A DNA stretch of 32,573 nucleotides, from positions 1 to 32,573 of the forward strand of contig NZ_LIRK01000266.1 of assembly GCF_001419765.1 (NCBI RefSeq), given 5' to 3'. Origin of the DNA: Streptomyces torulosus. GTDB lineage: Bacteria > Actinomycetota > Actinomycetes > Streptomycetales > Streptomycetaceae. The notes beneath the pieces are model-generated. The model was not told where the DNA came from, ran no database searches, and saw nothing but the letters and a program-made list of their open reading frames with translations. This document shows positions 18,697-28,223 of the stretch, one piece after another. The translations under genes were made by a program, and so were the position numbers. Within the stretch, counting starts at the first letter, position 1, and each line of letters begins with the position of its first letter.

Positions 18697-18743
18697 GGCG
18701 GGGAGGCTGCTCTCTGCAGAGAGGGTGGACGGTTTCACGGAAC

Positions 18744-18779
18744 CGCGGGGATGCGCTCCGCCTGGTGCGCACCCCCGCG
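18744..18779 (-). terminator. Intercistronic hairpin after bldKB
   Basis: On the minus-strand RNA, CGCGGGGGUGCGC pairs with GCGCAUCCCCGCG: a 13-bp stem with one G-U pair around a 10-nt loop. It lies directly past the bldKB stop and ahead of bldKC. It probably acts as a partial terminator or 3'-end protector that raises binding-protein output. Confidence 0.65.
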
Positions 18780-18794
18780 ATCAGCCGTAGGGAG

Positions 18795-20588
18795 TTACGA
18801 CTTCAGGAACAGGTTGTTGACGTCGATGTAGCTCGACTCGGTGCTGTAGCGGGCACCGCCGATGTTCGAACCGTAGAGCTGGAACTGCTTGGCGTACCAC
18901 AGCGGAGCAGCCGGGTTGATCTTCTCCAGGATGTAGTGGTGCGCCTCCTGCCAGGTCTTCTGGGCCGCGGTCGGCTCCTCGGAGAGGGCCTTCTTGATCA
19001 GCTCCTGGACCTTCGGGTCGTTCACGTGCGAGTAGTTCGGCGAACCGTCGGCGATCTGGTCACCGTCGTAGATCGGCGTGACGACCGTGCCCGCGGACGG
19101 CCAGTCCTGGCCCCAGCCGGTCACGTAGATGTCGTACGGGTTCTTGACCTTGCCGATCTGCTCGTAGAAGCTCGCGGCGTCGATCTCCTTGCCGACGACC
19201 TTGATGCCGACCTTGGACAGCGCGTCCTCGAGGGCGACCTTGCGCTTCTGCTCGTTCTCGCTGTTGCGGTAGGCGAAGACCAGCTTCTTCTCGGACGCCG
19301 GGACGTCCTTCAGGAGCTCCTTGGCCTTCTCGATGTTGCCGGACGGCGTCTTCAGGCGGCCGTACGGGTCGTACTTGGCCTCGTAGCCCGGCAGGGTCGG
19401 GGCGAACAGGTTCGGGGCCGGGTCGCCGCCGTAGGCGCCACCCTCACCGGCGATCAGCGACTTGGAGTTCACCGCGTAGGTGACGGCGTCGCGGACCTTC
19501 TTGTTCTTGACCCGGTCCAGGTTGAAGTTCAGCACCATGACGTAGGGCTGGTAGCCCTTGATGGTGCGCTTGTTGACGGCCGGGTCGGTGATGACGTCCT
19601 GGATCTGGGTGGACTCGACGCTGCCGGTGAACTGGATGGCGTTCTTGGAGCCGCCCTGGTCCGCGATCAGACGCTTGGTCTGGGTGGACTCGGTGACACC
19701 GAAGTCGAAGTTCCAGCCGTCCACGTACTGGTGGCGCACGGAGTCGGTCTTCGGGTCCCACTGGTCGTTCTTGACCAGCTTGAGGGCCTTGCCGACCTTG
19801 TACTCGGAGATCTTGTACGGGCCGAGGGAGACCGGGGCCTTGTCGTACTTCTCCTTCGTGTCGGTCTTCTCCGGAACGATGGAGTAGCCCGACATGGCCA
19901 GCATCTGCGGCAGGTCCGGACGCGGCTTGTCGAAGTGGAATACGACCGTCTTGTCGTCCGGGGTGTCCAGGACCGAGGCCGGCAGGTGCTTCTTGCCGAA
20001 GCCGCCGTCCTTCAGCTGCTCGCGGTACTTCGGACCGCTCAGCCAGGTCTGCAGGTAGTTCGGGCCGTCGAAGATGAACTCGGCGTACATGCGCTCGACG
20101 GTGTGGCGGACGTCGGCCGAGGTGATCTCGTTGCCGTTCTGGTCCTTGATGCCGTCCTTGAGCGTGTACGTCCAGGTCTTGCCGCCGTCGGACGACTTGC
20201 CGGCGTCGGTGGCGATGTCACCGACGACGGACATGTTGCCCTTGCCGTCCTCCTGGAAGTTGGTCAGCCCGCGGTAGATCAGGTTGGCGACCTGGCCACC
20301 GTCGGAGACGTAGATCTGACCCGGGTCCAGGTGCGAGAGGCCGGCCTCCTGGTAGACCTCGATGGTGCCGCCGCTCTTCGCGCCGGCCACCTCCGCGGCA
20401 GGACCGGTCGACGCGGCGGCGTCGGCGTAGGTGATCGCCTTCGACTGCTGGGCGGCCTTCTTCTGGTCCTTCTTGGAGTCGGTCCCCGAGGTGTTGCCCT
20501 TGTTCTCGGAGCACGCCGTGAGCACGAGGGAGCCGGCCGCTACGGCGACCACTATGGCGCGCGCTCTGCGCGAGGTGAGCGACTTCAT
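18795..20588 (-). CDS. bldKB: BldKB-like oligopeptide-binding lipoprotein
   Basis: A 597-residue family-5 receptor of the BldK importer. In Streptomyces, BldK imports extracellular oligopeptides and is needed for normal aerial growth on rich medium. The signal peptide (basic start with Arg7-Arg8, then AIVVAVAAGSLVL) ends at lipobox LVLTAC, Cys26. A Lys/Ser-rich linker follows. Family motifs include GLSHLDPGQIYVSD and GGKTWTYTLKDGIKDQNG. The ATG at 20588 was chosen because it gives a standard lipoprotein signal and AGGTAGGTG lies 11 nt upstream; an ATG at 20624 is possible but less fitting. Hairpins flank the gene on both sides. Name by gene order and resemblance, not by search. Confidence 0.87.
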   Translation of the reverse strand: MKSLTSRRARAIVVAVAAGSLVLTACSENKGNTSGTDSKKDQKKAAQQSKAITYADAAASTGPAAEVAGAKSGGTIEVYQEAGLSHLDPGQIYVSDGGQVANLIYRGLTNFQEDGKGNMSVVGDIATDAGKSSDGGKTWTYTLKDGIKDQNGNEITSADVRHTVERMYAEFIFDGPNYLQTWLSGPKYREQLKDGGFGKKHLPASVLDTPDDKTVVFHFDKPRPDLPQMLAMSGYSIVPEKTDTKEKYDKAPVSLGPYKISEYKVGKALKLVKNDQWDPKTDSVRHQYVDGWNFDFGVTESTQTKRLIADQGGSKNAIQFTGSVESTQIQDVITDPAVNKRTIKGYQPYVMVLNFNLDRVKNKKVRDAVTYAVNSKSLIAGEGGAYGGDPAPNLFAPTLPGYEAKYDPYGRLKTPSGNIEKAKELLKDVPASEKKLVFAYRNSENEQKRKVALEDALSKVGIKVVGKEIDAASFYEQIGKVKNPYDIYVTGWGQDWPSAGTVVTPIYDGDQIADGSPNYSHVNDPKVQELIKKALSEEPTAAQKTWQEAHHYILEKINPAAPLWYAKQFQLYGSNIGGARYSTESSYIDVNNLFLKS

Positions 20589-20657
20589 GACGGTGTATGC
20601 ACCTACCTGTCGGTTGTTATCCATGAGTACTGCCTGACGCGGCTGGTAGGCCGACGC

Positions 20658-20676
20658 GGGGGCGGCAGCCACCCCC
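20658..20676 (-). terminator. Small hairpin between bldKA and bldKB
   Basis: On the minus strand GGGGGUGG and CCGCCCCC form an 8-bp stem with one U-G pair and a CUG triloop, 14 nt after the bldKA stop. It may protect or attenuate the mRNA upstream of bldKB. Confidence 0.45.
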
Positions 20677-20690
20677 CACCAATGGACGAT

Positions 20691-21737
20691 TCAGCGCCCG
20701 GACTTGGGGTCGAACGCATCCCGTACGGAGTCTCCGAGGAGGTTGAAGCACAGGATGAAGATCACCAGCGCGAGGCCCGGGAAGAACATGAACGCCGGGT
20801 CCTGCTCGGCGTACCTGGCGCCGGCGGCGAAGAGCCGTCCCCAGTCCGGGGTGGGCTCGACGAAGCCGACACCCGCGAAGGACAGGAACGCGATGGTGAG
20901 GATCGTGCTGGGCAGCTGATACGTGAACTGCACCAGGATCGGCGAGACGACGTTCGGCAGGATCTCCTTGCGGACGATCCGCCACGGCGAGGCGCCGGAC
21001 ACCTTGGCCGCCTCCACGAACTCCCGCTCACGCAGGGAGAGCACGGTGGAGCGGACCAGGCGGGCCATACCCATCCAGCCCAGCAGCCACAGCACGATCA
21101 GGATCGCCACCGCCCGGAAGTAAGTGGGGGTTTCTTCCTGCGGGTCGACGAAGAACGCCGTGACCACGGGCATGAAGGCGATGAAGAACAGCTGCTGAGG
21201 GAAGGCGAGGAAGAAGTCGGTGACGCGACCGATCCAGTAGTCGGTGCGACCGCCGAAGTAACCGCCGATGAGACCGATGATGACACCGGTGACCATCAGG
21301 AGCACGGTCACACCCAGCGCCATGTACAGCGAGGTGCGCATGCCGTACATCAGCATGGCGAACAGGTCACGGCCGTACTGCGGCTCGACACCGAACCAGT
21401 GGTCCCCCGAGACACCACCGAAGTAGCCGAGCGGCAGACCGAAGTCGTCCAGGATCGGGTTGGTGTCGACGTACGTCGGGTCCTGCCCGTACAGCGTGTA
21501 CGGGTTGGTCCCGCTGAGGGCCGTCATCAGGGGCGCGCACAGGGCGATGACGAAGTAGAAAATCACTACCCCGGCGCAGATCATGCCGGTACGGTCACGC
21601 CTGAAACGCTGCCACATGAGCTGGCCGGGGGAACGGCCCTCAAGGGTCTTGGGCTTGTCGACCTCGGAGGTCGCCGCCAGTTCGGGGTCCAAGGCGACCG
21701 CGGGCCCGGAGCCCTCGGCCTTGGTTGGACTGGTCAT
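20691..21737 (-). CDS. bldKA: BldKA-like oligopeptide permease (OppC type)
   Basis: A 348-residue permease opening the operon. A polar tail of about 50 residues precedes the first helix (about 54-74), then a long extracytoplasmic loop with HWFGVEPQYGRD, then five more helices. The EAA loop reads EAAKVSGASPWRIVRKEILP and the end is LGDSVRDAFDPKSGR. The ATG at 21737 follows GGGGGAAG by about 9 nt. A longer frame extends upstream but passes through the AT-rich promoter region and is rejected. The order permease, receptor, permease, ATPase, ATPase matches bldKABCDE as known in S. coelicolor. Confidence 0.87.
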   Translation of the reverse strand: MTSPTKAEGSGPAVALDPELAATSEVDKPKTLEGRSPGQLMWQRFRRDRTGMICAGVVIFYFVIALCAPLMTALSGTNPYTLYGQDPTYVDTNPILDDFGLPLGYFGGVSGDHWFGVEPQYGRDLFAMLMYGMRTSLYMALGVTVLLMVTGVIIGLIGGYFGGRTDYWIGRVTDFFLAFPQQLFFIAFMPVVTAFFVDPQEETPTYFRAVAILIVLWLLGWMGMARLVRSTVLSLREREFVEAAKVSGASPWRIVRKEILPNVVSPILVQFTYQLPSTILTIAFLSFAGVGFVEPTPDWGRLFAAGARYAEQDPAFMFFPGLALVIFILCFNLLGDSVRDAFDPKSGR

Positions 21738-22207
21738 GTGTGTTCTTCCCCCGGGGGGTTGGAGAGTTGAGCGCAGCACAGATCCGGCTACCGGCGGGTT
21801 CTGCGTTTTGGGGGAACTTTCGCCAAGTGAGTCAACGCGCGTCAAGGGCGGAAGGCATAGGGATCTCCCTACCGTCCATATTTTGAGCAAAAATTGCAAA
21901 GATTGACATCTGCGCGCGCTTGACAGCCGAGACGGGATTCCGGCGAATCGGACATTCGGTGAAGGATTTTTGTTTACATGTCCGAAACTTGATCGCTGGA
22001 ACACCGATATGCGAACAGTGCTTCACAGCACATGGACAGCCCGCGGAGGGGTTCGGGTCGTGAGGCCGACCTTCGCCCACCGCTCCTTCACGAGTGGTCC
22101 GGGAGCCCCGGTCCCTTCACAGGCTCTCCCCGTGTGCGGGCACACCGCGGGCCCGGCCCGCCGCTGGGCGGTGGACCGGGGCCTCGGGGACCGCGGATGA
22201 CGGTCTG
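21738..22207 (-). promoter_or_regulatory. bldK upstream region, AT-rich
   Basis: 470 nt between typA and bldKA, both read leftward. About 21870-22010 is markedly AT-rich against its surroundings. It holds an inverted repeat TCGGACAT (21948-21955) / ATGTCCGA (21978-21985) with a 22-bp spacer, a near-palindrome TAGGGA-tc-TCCCTA (21858-21871), and two TTGACA hexamers 17 bp apart on the plus strand (21903, 21920). TTGACG and TTGACT occur on the minus strand near 21835-21845. One or more bldK promoters and operators are likely here, but I cannot pick the start site. GC-rich inverted repeats at about 22130-22190 probably end the typA transcript. Confidence 0.55.
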
Positions 22208-24115
<1,908 letters not shown>

Positions 24116-24284
24116 ATTGCGGCGTTCTCCCGGAGTGTGAGGACGGCCCTGCTGCGTACGTCTGTGTTACGCGGGCCCTGCCGGGCTGGACACGCCACGG
24201 CCTCACCCCATGGTACGGGCCCACGAGGGCAAGGGCTCCCCGGGCCGTGCGGCCCCCGCTCCGCCCCAGCTCAGACGCCCTTGG
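24116..24284 (-). promoter_or_regulatory. typA upstream region
   Basis: Short GC-rich gap between typA and the terminators of the lipoprotein gene. A GCGTA-N9-TACGC inverted repeat lies around 24155-24173, including a GTAACAC stretch on the minus strand that could be a -10 region. Otherwise nothing clear. Confidence 0.3.
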
Positions 24285-24302
24285 CGGCGGGAGAACCCGC
24301 CG
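24285..24302 (-). terminator. Second, smaller terminator hairpin
   Basis: CGGCGGG (24285-24291) and CCCGCCG (24296-24302) form a 7-bp stem around an AGAA loop, directly after the larger hairpin on the minus strand, making a tandem terminator. Confidence 0.55.
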
Positions 24303-24308
24303 GACACC

Positions 24309-24350
24309 GCTCCGGCCGCCGCCCCTGTCGTACGGGGCGGCGGCCGGAGC
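24309..24350 (-). terminator. Main terminator of the binding-lipoprotein gene
   Basis: A perfect 17-bp stem (24309-24325 with 24334-24350, left arm GCTCCGGCCGCCGCCCC) around an 8-nt loop, 15 nt past the stop codon on the minus strand. Confidence 0.85.
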
Positions 24351-24365
24351 GCGGGTGGACGGTGA

Positions 24366-26678
24366 TCACTTGCTCGTGGGGCTCTCCGGCGCCGTCGCGC
24401 CCTTCTTCAGGAAGCCCATGTCCTCGTAGACGGGGGTCTGGAAGCCGAAGGCGCCGGCGTTCGCCAGGTGCGGGCGGGCGGCGTAGAGCTGGGGGCGCTG
24501 GTAGAGGGGGATCGAGCCGGCCGCGGCCCAGATGCGGGCGTCGGCCTTGCGGATCAGGGAGCGGGTCTCGGACTCGTCGAGGGTGGAGATCGCCTGGTCG
24601 AAGAGCTGGTCGACCTGGTTGGTGCCGACGCGGGTGTAGTTCTGCTCGATGCTCAGCGAACCGTCGGCCGCCGGGACCGGCTTGGCGTAGATCGGGCGGG
24701 CGTCGGTGGCGGGGAACGCGGAGGTGGGCCACGAGTACAGGGCGAGGTCGTACTGCCCGTTCGCGATGTGGTCCTTGAAGTAGCTGTCGTCGGCGACCTT
24801 GGAGATCTCCGTGCGGATGCCGACCTGCTCCAGCATCACCGCGATCCGCTCGCCGACGGTGCGCAGGGACTCGGTGCCCGGGCCCGACGGCAGGACGAAG
24901 CGGAGGGTGAGCGGCTTGCCGTTCTTGGCGAGCGGCGCCCGCGCGGCGTCGCCGGGTGCCCGCGTGCCGCGCGGGGCGTAGGCGCCGGGGGCGTTCTCCT
25001 TGCCGTCCCGGGCGAGGGGGCTGTCGTCGTCGGTCTCGTACGGCTTGTTGTCGTCGCCGACGACGTAGGTGTCCTCGTCGCCGGTCTTCTTCTCCGCCTT
25101 CTTGTCCGCCGCGTCGTCCGACTTCTTCTCGGACTTCTTCTCCGACTTCTTCTCGGGCTTCTCCTCCTTCGACCCGGCGGTCTTCTCGCCCTCCGCCCCG
25201 GCGGCCTTCTCGGTCTCCCGGAGCGGGCCGCCCTCCTCCCAGCCGGCGTCGGCGAGAAGGGCGCGGGCCTCGTCGGTGTCCTGGCCGCCGAGGGCACCGC
25301 TGTTGTCGGCGTAGGCGGCCTGGCCGGAGAGGGCGAGGTGGCTGCCCACCGGGGCGGCGGGCAGGCCCAGCGGCTTCAGGACGAGGGCGGCGAGTTCCTC
25401 GCGGTCGAGGGCGCGGGCCACCGCGCGGCGGACGCGCTCGTCGGCGAGGGGGCCGTCGGCGCCGTTGAGGGCGAGCTGGGTGAAGGCCGGTTCGAGGGAG
25501 CGGCGCACCTCGAAACCGCGCAGGGCGGACTGCTGCGCGCTGTACTCGGCGAGCGCCGCCCGCCGCTTCTTCCGGGCGCTGGTCTCCTTGCCGGCGGCCT
25601 TCTCGTCGGAGCCGTGCGCGATCGCCCAGGACCGCAGCGACTGCGCGGGCGTCAGTGCGGCGCCGCCCCCCTGGACGAGGGTGCCGCCGACCCCTGCGAG
25701 GGGACCACCGAGGCCCTGCGCCGCCCCCCGGACGTGCCCAGAGCCCTGCGGGGAGGCGGAGCCGCGGGGGCCCGCGGAGCCCTCGGGGCCCCGGGCCTCC
25801 TTGCCGGCCAGCATGACGCGCTGCGCCTGGGACGAGTCGATCTCGGCGATGTCCACCTCGCCCTTGGCGAGCGCCTCGGCCCGCTTGTCGCGGGGGACGG
25901 CACGCAGCACCAGTTCCGACAGCTTGGCCTGGCGGCCCCACCAGCGGGGGTTGCGGGTGAGGGTGACCTTGCCGCCCTTGCGGTCGATGTCCTTGACGGC
26001 GAAGGGGCCGGCGGTGACGTTCAGCTTCTTGCGGGCGCCGTCGTTGAAGGCGTCGGGGGTGCCTGTCACCTGCTTGGGGTAGAGCGGGGAGAACAGCGAC
26101 TTCCAGTCGGCGTAGGGGCGGGCGAAGGTGACGCGGACCTCCAGGTCGTTGGCGCCGCGCTCGACCTTCTCGATGCGCTCGTAGCCGGCGTTCCGGGCGG
26201 TCCAGTACGCGGAGTCCTTGCCGGACAGGGCCCGCCACTGGGCGACGAAGTCGGCGGCGCCGATCTCCCGGCCGTCGCTCCACACCGCCTCCTGGTGGAG
26301 CTTGTAGAGCACGACCTGCCGGGGTTCGCGTTCGACGATCTTCGCGGACTCCAGGTAGTCGGTGTCGACCTGGGGGCGTCCCCCGGCGTCGAGGCGGTAC
26401 ATCGACGGCAGGACGGCGTCGGCGACGCGCGCGCTGGTGGGGTCGGCGTCCGCCTGGAACGTGTTGAACGTCTCCGGTACGGCGTCCACGGCCCAGCGCA
26501 GGGTGCCGCCGTCGGCGATCCGGTCACGGGCGGCCGGCGCGATGTCGGGGCCGGCCGCCGGCCTGCCCGCGGGGTCCTCCTCGCCGCAGGCCGTGAGCAG
26601 GGGCGCCGCGAGCACACCCGCGGTCAGGAAAGCGACCGAGCGCATCACCGCACGCGGTCCGACGCCGTGGTGGGACAT
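24366..26678 (-). CDS. Enlarged family-5 solute-binding lipoprotein
   Basis: A 770-residue lipoprotein against the usual 500-600 for the family. The signal peptide ends in lipobox LLTAC with Cys31. The N-terminal half carries family-5 features (RWAVDAVPETFNTFQ, WSDGREIGAADFVAQW) and the C-terminal part ends like a peptide-binding protein (AGSIPLYQRPQLY, GAFGFQTPVYEDMGF). Two insertions stand out: a Gly/Pro/Ser-rich stretch at about residues 290-340 and a strongly charged Lys/Glu/Asp-rich stretch at about 483-580 containing EKKSEKKSEKKS. The ATG at 26678 has GGAGG 8 nt upstream; the adjoining GTG at 26681 is less well spaced. No permease or ATPase genes adjoin, so it either works with another system here or acts as a stand-alone receptor. 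Substrate unknown. Confidence 0.85.
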   Translation of the reverse strand: MSHHGVGPRAVMRSVAFLTAGVLAAPLLTACGEEDPAGRPAAGPDIAPAARDRIADGGTLRWAVDAVPETFNTFQADADPTSARVADAVLPSMYRLDAGGRPQVDTDYLESAKIVEREPRQVVLYKLHQEAVWSDGREIGAADFVAQWRALSGKDSAYWTARNAGYERIEKVERGANDLEVRVTFARPYADWKSLFSPLYPKQVTGTPDAFNDGARKKLNVTAGPFAVKDIDRKGGKVTLTRNPRWWGRQAKLSELVLRAVPRDKRAEALAKGEVDIAEIDSSQAQRVMLAGKEARGPEGSAGPRGSASPQGSGHVRGAAQGLGGPLAGVGGTLVQGGGAALTPAQSLRSWAIAHGSDEKAAGKETSARKKRRAALAEYSAQQSALRGFEVRRSLEPAFTQLALNGADGPLADERVRRAVARALDREELAALVLKPLGLPAAPVGSHLALSGQAAYADNSGALGGQDTDEARALLADAGWEEGGPLRETEKAAGAEGEKTAGSKEEKPEKKSEKKSEKKSDDAADKKAEKKTGDEDTYVVGDDNKPYETDDDSPLARDGKENAPGAYAPRGTRAPGDAARAPLAKNGKPLTLRFVLPSGPGTESLRTVGERIAVMLEQVGIRTEISKVADDSYFKDHIANGQYDLALYSWPTSAFPATDARPIYAKPVPAADGSLSIEQNYTRVGTNQVDQLFDQAISTLDESETRSLIRKADARIWAAAGSIPLYQRPQLYAARPHLANAGAFGFQTPVYEDMGFLKKGATAPESPTSK

Positions 26679-26686
26679 CACTGCTA

Positions 26687-26718
26687 CCTCCGGAGGACCG
26701 CACCCTCCACCAGGAGGG
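26687..26718 (-). promoter_or_regulatory. Leader hairpin and palindromic ribosome-binding site
   Basis: CCCTCC-acca-GGAGGG (26703-26718) is a 6-bp stem with a 4-nt loop. Next to it CCTCCGGAGG (26687-26696) is a perfect palindrome containing the ribosome-binding site. The CCCTCC arms could pair with the ribosome-binding site instead of each other, so two RNA folds are possible. Function is inferred. Confidence 0.4.
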
Positions 26719-27017
26719 CGTTATGATCACTTTTGGGTGCATATGGAGCTGATCACATCTATGGCCACACACTGAAGAGGAAGGGGTTCACCGACCGAGG
26801 GAGACACGACGACGGGGATCGAAAAGCCACTCGTGCGGCGCAACGCGCCGTAGGTGATCCCCGGCGCACACCGAGCGCGTATGGGCGTGCGGAGGAGGCC
26901 CGCAATCCGCCAATCGATGCACATCCCTTCCCAGCGCAACGTGTGACGCGCAACACTCGCAGGCGCATGAACGTTGCCGCCTCGGTCCTCGACGATCCGC
27001 GGAAGTGAGGGCAAGTC
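26719..27017. promoter_or_regulatory. Divergent promoter region, binding lipoprotein / sdh operon
   Basis: About 300 nt with no supported gene. AT-rich near the lipoprotein gene: minus-strand AGTGATCATAAC (26720-26731) and a second GTGATCA (26750-26756) 26 bp further upstream. The sdh side contains GGCGCAACGCGCC and repeated GCGCAAC elements around 26845-26960. I see no Rex-type operator. Promoter positions are not assignable by eye. Confidence 0.4.
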
Positions 27018-27308
27018 ATGTCCGTGCAAGATGAACTGACATCGGTCCAGCGCTGCCTCGACGACCTCTATCGGTCGGTGGGACGCCTGGAACAACAGAT
27101 CGGCAGCGGTGGGCTCGACATGCGCCGTGTCCGCGCCGACGCCGATCACCTGCGCGAGAGTGTCGCGCTGCTGCGCGAGGGGGCCGTCGCCCGCTCGTCG
27201 ACCAAGCACCCCGAACTCGTCCCCATCCCCGACACCCCGTACGACGACTCGCTGTGGACGGACTCGGACGACGAGGGACTCGGCGCCCGCGACCGCCGCG
27301 CCCCCTGA
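27018..27308 (+). CDS. 96-residue helical protein, first gene of the sdh operon
   Basis: A 96-residue soluble, acidic protein. Residues about 3-55 look helical and suited to a coiled coil (DELTSVQRCLDDLYRSV, then DADHLRESVALLREG). The C-terminal third is a distinct, probably conserved tail reading HPELVPIPDTPYDDSLW followed by an acidic run. No catalytic motif and no membrane segment. GAGGG lies 6 nt upstream of the ATG. It precedes sdhC by 60 nt on the same strand. From memory, mycobacteria also carry a gene of about this size (Rv0250c) beside their Sdh1 genes, which suggests a shared role such as assembly or regulation; this is inference. Function unknown. Confidence 0.8.
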   Translation: MSVQDELTSVQRCLDDLYRSVGRLEQQIGSGGLDMRRVRADADHLRESVALLREGAVARSSTKHPELVPIPDTPYDDSLWTDSDDEGLGARDRRAP

Positions 27309-27368
27309 CCCCGAGCACCCGGCACGCCGAGCGCCCGACAACCGAAAAGAACCGACCGGGAGTCCCCG

Positions 27369-28205
27369 TTGGCCACTGGTACGGAACCTCCAGGCACAGA
27401 ACCCCATCCCCAGCGCGGCGGCGTGCACAGCGGTACACGCGCCGCGATCACCGCACCGCATCTGCGGACCGACCGCTGGTGGCTGGCCCCGGCCGGCACC
27501 GCGGCCGGTCTGCTCGCCTTCATCGTGTACTCGACATGGCGGGCCTTCTCGGACGCGCACTACTACGCGGCCCCCTATGTCTCGCCGTTCTACTCCCCGT
27601 GTCTGGCGGAGCGCTGCGAGCCGATGCACGCGGGACCCAACTGGGAGATCTTCGGCAGCTGGTGGGGCGTCTCACCGGCGATCATCATCCTGATCTTCCC
27701 GTTGGGCTTCCGCCTGACCTGCTACTACTACCGCAAGGCCTACTACCGCGGCTTCTGGGCGTCCCCGCCCGCCTGCGCGGTGGCCGAGCCGCACAAGAAG
27801 TACACCGGTGAGACCCGCTTCCCGCTGATCCTGCAGAACATCCACCGCTACTTCTTCTACGCCGCGATCGTCGTCGCCGGGATCCTGACGTACGACACCG
27901 TCCTCGCGTTCCGCGACGAGAACTACGAGTGGGGCCACATGGGCCTCGGCACGCTCGTCTTCCTGATCAACATCGTGCTGATCTGGGCCTACACGATCTC
28001 CTGCCACTCGTGCCGGCACATCGTCGGCGGCAAGCTCAAGCACTTCTCCAAGCATCCCGTGCGCTACCGGATGTGGCAGTGGGTCGGCAGGCTCAACGCA
28101 CGCCATATGCAGTTGGCCTGGGCGTCCTTGGTGAGCGTGGCGCTCGCCGACTTCTACGTGTATCTGCTCGCGTCCGGCGCGTTCGACGACCCGACCCTCT
28201 TCTGA
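27369..28205 (+). CDS. sdhC: Sdh1-type succinate dehydrogenase membrane anchor (SdhC)
   Basis: A 278-residue membrane subunit with about five helices (near residues 40-58, 100-118, 158-180, 192-212 and 247-268). It resembles the single large anchor of mycobacterial Sdh1, not the short SdhC/SdhD pair. The fourth helix ends in SCHSCRH (Cys212, His213, Cys215, His217); further Cys and His occur at Cys118, Cys136, His142 and His159. In mycobacterial Sdh1 a membrane-embedded Rieske-type [2Fe-2S] cluster was reported in this subunit, and these residues are candidate ligands. The start is TTG at 27369, supported by GGGAG about 7 nt upstream; no nearby ATG or GTG fits. It should pass electrons from SdhB to menaquinone. 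Confidence 0.85.
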   Translation: MATGTEPPGTEPHPQRGGVHSGTRAAITAPHLRTDRWWLAPAGTAAGLLAFIVYSTWRAFSDAHYYAAPYVSPFYSPCLAERCEPMHAGPNWEIFGSWWGVSPAIIILIFPLGFRLTCYYYRKAYYRGFWASPPACAVAEPHKKYTGETRFPLILQNIHRYFFYAAIVVAGILTYDTVLAFRDENYEWGHMGLGTLVFLINIVLIWAYTISCHSCRHIVGGKLKHFSKHPVRYRMWQWVGRLNARHMQLAWASLVSVALADFYVYLLASGAFDDPTLF

Positions 28206-28223
28206 CGACAAAAGGTGCTTGAG

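Noticed and set aside
18765..21770. A 1001-codon plus-strand open frame opposite bldKA-bldKC
   Set aside because: It is antisense to three conserved genes, with no recognisable domain and skewed Val/Gly/Asp composition; it follows from codon bias on the other strand.
26760..27017. Rex-type redox operator upstream of the sdh operon
   Set aside because: No TTGTGA-N-TCACAA-like palindrome was found in the region; only short GCGCAAC repeats are present.
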